From Roseburia sp. AM59-24XD (GTDB lineage Bacteria > Bacillota > Clostridia > Lachnospirales > Lachnospiraceae), in NCBI RefSeq assembly GCF_003478445.1, contig NZ_QUET01000047.1, positions 1-12,519 on the forward strand: a DNA stretch of 12,519 nt. Direction: 5' to 3'. Both the position numbers and the translations under genes were made by a program. Positions 7,858 to 12,519 of the stretch are shown piece by piece. Every line of letters starts with the position of its first letter. Position 1 is the stretch's first letter. Under the pieces are notes generated by a model, which worked only from the letters and a program-made list of their open reading frames with translations, ran no database searches and was not told the origin of the DNA.

Positions 7858-7906
7858 GGAATGCTCCCATGCTTCGGTCTTCCCAGGATGAAGCTTGGAG
7901 CATTCC
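7858..7906. terminator. Hairpin after the acylation cluster, possible two-way terminator
   Basis: GGAATGCTCC (7858-7867), starting directly after the stop codon, is a perfect inverted repeat of GGAGCATTCC (7897-7906). An inner GCTTC (7871-7875) and GAAGC (7890-7894) extend the fold. On the + strand the bases after it (TATAATATTTCTT) belong to the long inverted repeat and form only a weak T-run. On the - strand TTATTTC follows. It lies between two converging gene groups, so use in both directions is plausible. Confidence 0.6.
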
Positions 7907-8400
7907 TATAATATTTCTTATGTTCTGTAAGGTAAATGATAATTTTGCCTCGTAAAACAAATTGATCCGTGGACTCTGTCTAAAAAATTGACGCAGATCA
8001 GTAGGATTTCCGAAAAGTCTTTGCTTTGCAATGCTTTGATAAATACGTATCCGAACGATCAAGCCCCGTAGGTGGGCTCAGCTATTTCGGACGGCACGCT
8101 CCCGCTACCACTGCACCACGCAACGGTACATAACGCCCCAAGCATTCACTAAATTATAAATATGTATTTGTGAAACTTGGGCGTAAGTACCGGCGGGTGC
8201 AAGTGCCTTTCGAAACACCTGAATCCCACCTCGGGGCGCGTACGGTAGGATGCGTTTATCAAATATCAAAGCAGCAAAGCAATTAGACTTTTCAAAATCC
8301 GTCAGTGACAAGACAATTTTTTAGACAGAGTTCACGGATTTTCAAGTGCCTTGGCAGGCAAAATTATATTTCAAATAATCGGGACATAAGAAATATTATA
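7907..8400. repeat. 494-bp imperfect inverted repeat, foldback or MITE-like element
   Basis: This gap between two genes is a single long palindrome. The outer 17 bases (TATAATATTTCTTATGT, 7907-7923) are the exact reverse complement of 8384-8400. Further matched blocks follow in order toward the centre. ATAATTTTGCCT (7939-7950) matches 8356-8367. Positions 7965-7990 match 8314-8339 at 25 of 26 bases, and the single difference would be a G-U pair in RNA. GAAAAGTCT (8012-8020) matches 8286-8294. GCCCCGTAGGTGGG (8063-8076) matches 8225-8237 with one base missing. The region at 8133-8149 matches 8170-8184. The centre is near 8155. Small indels separate the blocks. The ends begin and finish with TATA, so a TA or TATA target duplication, as left by IS630/mariner-type elements, is possible. 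No convincing protein is encoded inside. A large folded RNA is the main alternative. Confidence 0.85.
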
Positions 8401-8415
8401 GGTGAATCCCCGACA

Positions 8416-9366
8416 TTAACTGATCAGGCTCAACAGACGGAGCAGGAAGATCCAGAAGGTCAGGGTGACCGAAGATAACAGGGTGGTGGCGACCACGATG
8501 CTCGAAGCAAGAATGTCGTCACCATCCATATTTTTTGCCATAATATATGCCGCAGGCGTGCATGGGGAGGCGAGCATGATCAGCAGCGCGATCAGCTCCT
8601 GATCGCGGAAACCTAAGAATACTGCGGTCGGAAGGAAGATTGCTGCCCAGCCCAAAAGCTTCATGAAGGAGGCCGCAAAGGTCGGCTTCAGCTTTGCCAG
8701 TGCCTTTCTACCCTCGAAGCTTGCACCGATCGAGATCAGCGCAAGGGGAGAGGTCATGACGGCAAGATTATTGATGGATTTGCTTACAATGCCCGGGAGC
8801 GGCAGGTTGATAAAGGATGCGATGAGTCCCAGGACAATGCCGATGATGATCGGATTCTTCAGAATATTGATAAATGCCTTGCGGATATTGGCGGAGGAGT
8901 CTGTGCCGGTGTGTCCGCTTTCAAAGGTCAGAACGATCACGGCGAAAACATTGTACAGCGGCACAGAGCCGATGATCATAAGCGGTGCCATGCCGGAGCT
9001 GCCGTAAATATTCTGGATAAAGGCAACGCCGAGAATGGCGGCGCTGCTGCGGTAAGAACCCTGCACGAAGGCACCGACCGAATGCTTGTCCTTCAGAGTA
9101 AGCTTCGCAACGATCCATACCGACAGGATCGAAAAAAGAGTGGCAACAAAGCAGAATCCGACATATTTCACATCAAAATGATGCCGGATATCTGTGCCAG
9201 CCAGATCCAGAAAAACAAGACATGGCAGGCAGACCTTGAAGACAAAACGGTTTGCGACTGATGCAAAATGATCATCGATAATCCCGATGCGTTTAAAAAT
9301 ATTGCCAAGTATCATAATGGCAAAGATTGGTACAGTTGCGTTTATACTGAAAATAAAACTATCCAT
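8416..9366 (-). CDS. AEC family transporter (auxin efflux carrier-like permease)
   Basis: A 316-residue hydrophobic protein with about ten membrane segments in two halves, the usual size for the AEC (auxin efflux carrier) family. Recognisable blocks are the N-terminal FAIMILGNIFKRIGIID, then NRFVFKVCLPCLVF, KNPIIIGIVLGLIASF opening the second half, SPLALISIGASF, and near the end SPCTPAAYIMAKNMDGD followed by LASSIVVATTLLS. Bacterial members carry small organic acids such as malate or malonate, or amino acid-like compounds; the substrate cannot be read from the sequence. The ATG is preceded by GGAGAT. The gene converges on the acylation cluster, and its stop codon is 15 bases from the end of the long inverted repeat. 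The rhodanese-like gene lies 76 bases upstream in the same direction and may share its transcript. Confidence 0.92.
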   Translation of the reverse strand: MDSFIFSINATVPIFAIMILGNIFKRIGIIDDHFASVANRFVFKVCLPCLVFLDLAGTDIRHHFDVKYVGFCFVATLFSILSVWIVAKLTLKDKHSVGAFVQGSYRSSAAILGVAFIQNIYGSSGMAPLMIIGSVPLYNVFAVIVLTFESGHTGTDSSANIRKAFINILKNPIIIGIVLGLIASFINLPLPGIVSKSINNLAVMTSPLALISIGASFEGRKALAKLKPTFAASFMKLLGWAAIFLPTAVFLGFRDQELIALLIMLASPCTPAAYIMAKNMDGDDILASSIVVATTLLSSVTLTFWIFLLRLLSLIS

Positions 9367-9442
9367 GGTAATCTCCGTTCTGAATAAATTGTTGCAAAGA
9401 GGCGGACCTCCGCAAAAATTTTAGCAGAATGGCATGATATTT

Positions 9443-9772
9443 TCAAGAGACGGCGGTGCCGTGCCAGCGGTGGAAACCACCGTTTAAGCTCATGACCGTG
9501 TAGCCGCGGACTGCAAGATCTCTTGCCGTGATAAGGCTGATATGACCGGAATCACAGTAAAGAACGATGTGCGCCGGCAGCCTGTTGTGAGCGGCTTCGT
9601 AGTCCTTGAGCAGTGATGGAAATTCGCTGACGGCACGTTCCCAGTCCAGCCGGACAGCACCGGGAATATGCCGGTTTTCATAATCACTGCGGCTGCGAAG
9701 ATCGATCAGCAAAGTATCCGCCTCCTGAAGATATTCGTTTAACGTTTTTTCTGATATCACGCGATAATTCAT
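9443..9772 (-). CDS. Single-domain rhodanese-like protein
   Basis: A 109-residue protein consisting of one rhodanese domain, probably cytoplasmic. LLIDLRSRSDYENRHIPGAV (residues 21-40) is the typical entry to the domain, and HIVLYCDSGHIS holds Cys73, the expected persulfide-carrying residue. The chain ends with GGFHRWHG, the usual rhodanese closing motif. The active loop reads C-D-S-G-H-I-S, so the Arg often found at its fifth position after Cys is Ile; sulfurtransferase activity may be altered. The frame is open to an ATG at 9832, but that longer start would place a strong hairpin (9805-9821) inside the coding region. The ATG at 9772 has AGGGGGCGG just upstream and starts at the normal domain boundary, so it is preferred. 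Possible roles are sulfur transfer or sulfide handling. Confidence 0.85.
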   Translation of the reverse strand: MNYRVISEKTLNEYLQEADTLLIDLRSRSDYENRHIPGAVRLDWERAVSEFPSLLKDYEAAHNRLPAHIVLYCDSGHISLITARDLAVRGYTVMSLNGGFHRWHGTAVS

Positions 9773-9804
9773 GGGACCGCCCCCTGATCTCAACATTATG
9801 TAAA

Positions 9805-9821
9805 GGGGGCATGAAGCCCCC
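9805..9821 (-). terminator. Likely terminator of the Asn/Ser-rich small gene
   Basis: GGGGGC and GCCCCC pair around a five-base loop. Read on the - strand the stem lies 37 bases after the small gene and is followed by TTTACAT, a short T-run. Seven T residues also precede the stem on that strand. It separates the small gene from the rhodanese-like gene. The short T-run makes it a moderate candidate. Confidence 0.5.
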
Positions 9822-9857
9822 AAAAAAATCAATGCGTTGCTTCGGAAACAGACCGGA

Positions 9858-10043
9858 TTAATAGCGGTCAGACTCGTCGGAAGTGTGGCAGTTTCGGGTT
9901 GTGTTCTTGCTGCTGTTCTTCATTTTGTTTGAGCTCTTGTTTGAGGTGTTTGAAGCATTGCTTGTGTTTGAAGCGTTGCCGGCATTCTTGGAAGAATTGT
10001 AGCTATTGTCAGCATTTGTCGAATTTGATGAATTTTTTGCCAT
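9858..10043 (-). CDS. 61-residue Asn/Ser-rich small protein, unknown function
   Basis: The protein starts MAKNSSNSTNADNSYNSSKN and continues with a near-repeat (NAGNASNTSNASNTSNKSSNK) to a slightly different end (RNCHTSDESDRY). More than half of the residues are Asn or Ser; the rest are mainly Lys, Thr and Ala, with almost nothing hydrophobic. It has no signal peptide or membrane helix and should be disordered and hydrophilic. The gene is supported by AGAGG seven bases before the ATG, a hairpin after the stop, and its own place facing away from the surface-protein gene. I do not recognise a family. Its composition is reminiscent of small spore-associated proteins of Clostridia, but no small acid-soluble spore protein motif is visible, so that is only a guess. 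A non-coding origin cannot be fully excluded. Confidence 0.6.
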   Translation of the reverse strand: MAKNSSNSTNADNSYNSSKNAGNASNTSNASNTSNKSSNKMKNSSKNTTRNCHTSDESDRY

Positions 10044-10076
10044 AATTATACCTCTTTTCTAAGTGATAATGATTCG

Positions 10077-10097
10077 GTCAGGAGAATTTCTCGTGAC
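10077..10097. promoter_or_regulatory. 21-bp dyad in the divergent intergenic region, possible operator
   Basis: GTCAGGAGAA (10077-10086) and TTCTCGTGAC (10088-10097) are inverted repeats matching at 9 of 10 bases around a central T. The dyad lies 34 bases upstream of the Asn/Ser-rich gene, in the 222-base space shared with the surface-protein gene. It could be a regulator binding site or a leader hairpin of the small gene. I recognise no regulator consensus. Confidence 0.35.
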
Positions 10098-10165
10098 ACC
10101 ATTGTGATTGTTGCATGAAATAGTATGGCGTATTTTATAAAAATTATGCAAAAACTCTAAAAATA

Positions 10166-10194
10166 TTGAAAAAAATGCTGATATACTATATTAT
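10166..10194 (+). promoter_or_regulatory. Likely sigma-A promoter of the surface-protein gene
   Basis: TTGAAA (10166-10171) and TATTAT (10189-10194) are 17 bases apart in an A/T-rich stretch, upstream of the surface-protein start. The implied leader is about 65 bases long. A second TATAAT at 10206-10211 lacks a -35 box at the right distance. The divergent small gene must have its own promoter, which I could not place with confidence. Confidence 0.55.
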
Positions 10195-10265
10195 GTTAAT
10201 ATCTGTATAATGTTACGAAATGATTTTCGTCAAGGGAGATTATATTAGAAAATGAGGTGTAAGGA

Positions 10266-12519
10266 ATGAAGAGAAACAAACAGGTATTGAAGGCGGCTGC
10301 ATGGGCAATGTCATTCGCAATGATGGTGACATGTGTCGATGTTCCCGGGGCTGCACTGGCAGCCAAAAAGCCGAAGCTTAACAAGAGCAAGGCTGTGATC
10401 CGGGTGGGAAAAAAGATAAGGCTGCGTGTGAAAAATGCCGGCGGAAAGAAAGTAAAATGGACCAGCACCAAAAAGAAAATTGCCTCTGTCACCAAAAAGG
10501 GAGTTGTCAAGGGCAAGAAGGCAGGAAAGACTGTGATCAAGGCAAAGGTAGGGAAGAAGACTCTGAAGTGCCGCGTAACAGTCAGGAAGAATAATGTGCA
10601 GGCATCGGCAGATGTTTATTCATTTGCGCCACAGACGAATGCACCACAGGCAACGAACGGAAGCAATCAGACTTTGGCTCCGCGTAATTCCCAGCGTCCG
10701 ACTGCGTCAGCACCGGTCAAGAGTCCTGCTGCATCTGCAAAACCGGGGGTATCTGCGGGAACGGCGTCCGGTCAGCCGACCGGCACAGCACCGTCTGCAA
10801 CGGACATTCAGACACCGGAGCCAATTAAAACACCGTCTGCAACGGACATTCAGACACAGGAGCCGATTAATACACCAGATCCTGTGAAGACACCGTTTGC
10901 AACGGAGACGAGCGTTCCGACACAGACGCCGTCTGCAACGGATATTCAGACTCCTGAGCCTTCCGATACAGCAGTACCGTTTCTGTCCACCGTGCAGATT
11001 ACGACGAAGAAGGACGGAGAAGTATGGTCGGAATCCGAGAACAGCTATTACCTCAAGAAGCAGGGTGCAAGTGCATTTGAGGACAGTATGAGTGTGGAGG
11101 ACGGAACCTACGATATTTATGTGTACGATGGGGAGACACTGGAAGATACCGATGAGGATGTTGAGGTAACCGGTCATAACCGTAAGATCACGATCGATTA
11201 CTATACGGTCAGCTTCTGGGATGAAGACAATACCTTGATGAAGAACATTGACAAGCAGATCGTCCGCAAGGGAAAGAAAGCGGAATGTCCGGAATTTACT
11301 CCGGGTAAGATCGACTGGACCTTCAAGGGCTGGTATGTCGATGATATGGAAAGCGGCGACACTGTTATCTATGATTTTGACCGGCAGGTAACGTCCACAA
11401 CGTCACTTCGTGCGGAATGGAAGTTTTCTCCGGGAAGCACCGTTTATACGGCGGCATATTTCCTGGCAGATTTTGACGGCAATTACGAAGATGAGCCAAC
11501 CAGAGTACAGGAGGGAATCGGGATGGCTCAGGCAGAGACGACAGTAACGGCGTCTGACAGTCCCCAACCCGGCTTTGTGCCGGACACCGAACGAAACGAG
11601 AAAGTGTCCGTAAAAGCGGACGGTAAAACAGTTGCGAGGTTTTATTATAAGAGAGCATCTTACCAGTTAAAGTGGGATTTAAACGGTGCCACCAAGGACG
11701 GGGCATCTTATCTTCAGGAGAGCGTTCCATATGGACAGAGTATTGATCTTCCGGACGTGACAAGAGAGGGCTACACCTGTGAAGGCTGGGTTGATTCCGA
11801 TGGAACTCCATGGGCGGATATAACGAAAATGCCGGCGGGTGATGTGACTTTTAAGGCAACATGGAAGCCTGTTGAATACACGATCCATTATGATCTGGGC
11901 GGTGGCACGTTTGATGCAAACTGGTCGGCACCGGAGAGTTATTCGATCGAGAAGGAAGCTTATATTTATCAGAAACCAACCAGAGCCGGTTATACCTTTA
12001 AGGGCTGGATCGGAGATAACGGTGACACTCCGCAGGATGTGATTGCTGTGAAGGGTAGTGAGACTACCGGTGATAAGTATTATAAGGCGGTATGGACAGC
12101 AGATGTATATTCGATCAGTTACAACTTAAACGGCGGAGAGTGGGGCGTACACAAGGGACCGGATAAGTTCACGGTTGAAACGGAGGACTTTACACTTCCG
12201 ATTCCGGAACGCGCAGGATATCAGTTTATCGGATGGACCGGCAGTAACTTATCAGAGCCGCAGATGACCGTGACGATCGAGAAGGGAAGTATTGGCTATC
12301 CATATTATATGGCAAACTGGGTTCAGGTAGCTACACCGGTACCAACGCAGGCACCGACGGCAGTGCCAACGAAGAAGCCAACCACGGAACCGACAAAGGC
12401 ACCGACGGCAGAACCAACGAATACACCGACGGCGGCACCAACGGCAGTGCCAACGAAGATGCCGACCGCAGTACCGACAAAGGCACCAACGAAAACGCCG
12501 ACCACAGCGCCAACGAAGG
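10266..12519 (+). CDS. Secreted Big2 and B-repeat surface protein with Pro-Thr stalk (partial, 3' end missing)
   Basis: The frame is open from ATG 10266 to the window end (751 codons). The ATG follows GAGGTG by six bases. Residues 1-32 are a signal peptide ending near AALA. Residues 34-107 are a Lys-rich bacterial Ig-like group 2 (Big2) domain (KWTSTKKKIASVTKKGVVKG). Residues 108-240 form a Ser/Thr/Pro linker with 14-residue repeats. About 241-310 looks like a beta domain (GTYDIYVYDG). Then come Listeria-Bacteroides (InlB-type) B-repeats: about 312-385, an intervening TVYTAAYFLADFDG segment (about 393-464), then repeats starting near 465, 537 and 614, each ending in GW and a closing W (GYTFKGWIGD, GYQFIGWTG). 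From about 688 a Pro-Thr stalk runs off the window. Such proteins are exported and usually bind surfaces or ligands. The missing end would show how it is attached: LPXTG, a membrane helix or wall-binding repeats. Confidence 0.88.
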   Translation, partial: MKRNKQVLKAAAWAMSFAMMVTCVDVPGAALAAKKPKLNKSKAVIRVGKKIRLRVKNAGGKKVKWTSTKKKIASVTKKGVVKGKKAGKTVIKAKVGKKTLKCRVTVRKNNVQASADVYSFAPQTNAPQATNGSNQTLAPRNSQRPTASAPVKSPAASAKPGVSAGTASGQPTGTAPSATDIQTPEPIKTPSATDIQTQEPINTPDPVKTPFATETSVPTQTPSATDIQTPEPSDTAVPFLSTVQITTKKDGEVWSESENSYYLKKQGASAFEDSMSVEDGTYDIYVYDGETLEDTDEDVEVTGHNRKITIDYYTVSFWDEDNTLMKNIDKQIVRKGKKAECPEFTPGKIDWTFKGWYVDDMESGDTVIYDFDRQVTSTTSLRAEWKFSPGSTVYTAAYFLADFDGNYEDEPTRVQEGIGMAQAETTVTASDSPQPGFVPDTERNEKVSVKADGKTVARFYYKRASYQLKWDLNGATKDGASYLQESVPYGQSIDLPDVTREGYTCEGWVDSDGTPWADITKMPAGDVTFKATWKPVEYTIHYDLGGGTFDANWSAPESYSIEKEAYIYQKPTRAGYTFKGWIGDNGDTPQDVIAVKGSETTGDKYYKAVWTADVYSISYNLNGGEWGVHKGPDKFTVETEDFTLPIPERAGYQFIGWTGSNLSEPQMTVTIEKGSIGYPYYMANWVQVATPVPTQAPTAVPTKKPTTEPTKAPTAEPTNTPTAAPTAVPTKMPTAVPTKAPTKTPTTAPTK
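10788..10967 (+). repeat. 42-bp coding repeats in the surface-protein linker
   Basis: Three copies of a 42-base unit encode variants of TPSATDIQTPEPIK. The copies at 10788-10829 and 10830-10871 are adjacent and nearly identical. A third at 10926-10967 is more diverged and follows a 54-base spacer. In-frame units can be gained or lost without shifting the gene. Confidence 0.8.
12333..12519 (+). repeat. Pro-Thr coding repeats (stalk), running off the window
   Basis: From 12333 the gene consists of 12-base units of the form Pro-Thr-X-X, where X-X is mostly AV, KK, EP-type, KA or NT (PTQAPTAVPTKKPTTEPTKA). Proline is encoded by CCA or CCG and threonine mostly by ACG. This is a typical extended, possibly wall-spanning stalk. 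The array continues beyond the window, so its length is unknown. Confidence 0.85.

Noticed and set aside
8040..8150. A tRNA-like stretch on the minus strand of the inverted repeat (GTGCAGTGGTAGCGGGAGC, similar to a D arm)
   Set aside because: No T-loop GTTCGA, no fitting anticodon arm and no acceptor stem could be found.
7847..8311. Two minus-strand open frames (7847-8062 and 8105-8311) across the long inverted repeat
   Set aside because: Their products show no family features, they overlap the palindromic arms and one runs into the end of the DHHW gene. They look like chance frames.
9402..9413. Small hairpin GCGG-ACCT-CCGC between the rhodanese-like and AEC genes as a terminator
   Set aside because: The stem is only four pairs long and no T-run follows it in the direction of these genes.
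10061..10076. Possible Fur box (GATAATGATTCG) in the divergent region
   Set aside because: Only about one and a half of the three GATAAT-type units fit, and the opposite half-site is missing.
12323..12505. Minus-strand open frame encoding repeated Val-Gly-X-Phe-Val-Gly, resembling a glycine-zipper membrane protein
   Set aside because: It is the mirror of the Pro-Thr repeats: the reverse complement of CCAACG and CCGACG repeats gives Val-Gly patterns automatically. The + frame fits the whole upstream protein.
1..12519. CRISPR arrays, rRNA, tRNA or transposase genes
   Set aside because: No regularly spaced repeats, no RNA gene signatures and no transposase-like protein were seen on either strand.

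Overview
The window looks like chromosome of a gut-type Clostridia, most likely Lachnospiraceae. This rests on gene content: a class A penicillin-binding protein with a long Thr/Glu/Pro-rich tail, a DUF4358 / DHHW / MBOAT / DHHW cluster, and a secreted protein combining a Big2 domain with Listeria-Bacteroides B-repeats and a Pro-Thr stalk. AGGAGG-type ribosome binding sites also fit. I cannot name a genus. Most genes concern the cell envelope.

Layout. Positions 1-3250 (+): the end of a penicillin-binding protein gene, a membrane-anchored YdcF/SanA-like DUF218 protein, the branched-chain amino acid exporter pair azlC/azlD (azlC is frameshifted), and a family 2 glycosyltransferase. They are closely spaced and read one way. 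Positions 3300-7906 (+): a near-consensus promoter drives a surface acylation cluster. It encodes a small anchored DUF4358 protein (with an apparent frameshift in its anchor), a DHHW lipoprotein, an MBOAT acyltransferase and a second, membrane-anchored DHHW protein, and it ends in a hairpin. By analogy with alginate and teichoic acid acylation, the MBOAT would pass an acyl group across the membrane and the DHHW proteins would place it on an extracellular glycan. The acceptor is unknown.

Positions 7907-8400 hold no credible gene. They form one long imperfect inverted repeat with perfect 17-bp ends, so the whole stretch could fold into a giant hairpin. It resembles a foldback or MITE-like element, or the gene of a large structured RNA, and is the most unusual thing here. 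Positions 8416-10043 (-): an AEC-family permease, a single-domain rhodanese-like protein and a 61-residue Asn/Ser-rich protein of unknown function. Positions 10166 to the end (+): a good promoter and a large secreted B-repeat protein that runs off the window.

Both suspected frameshifts (azlC and the DUF4358 gene) are repaired by adding one base. They may be real mutations or errors in the assembly.
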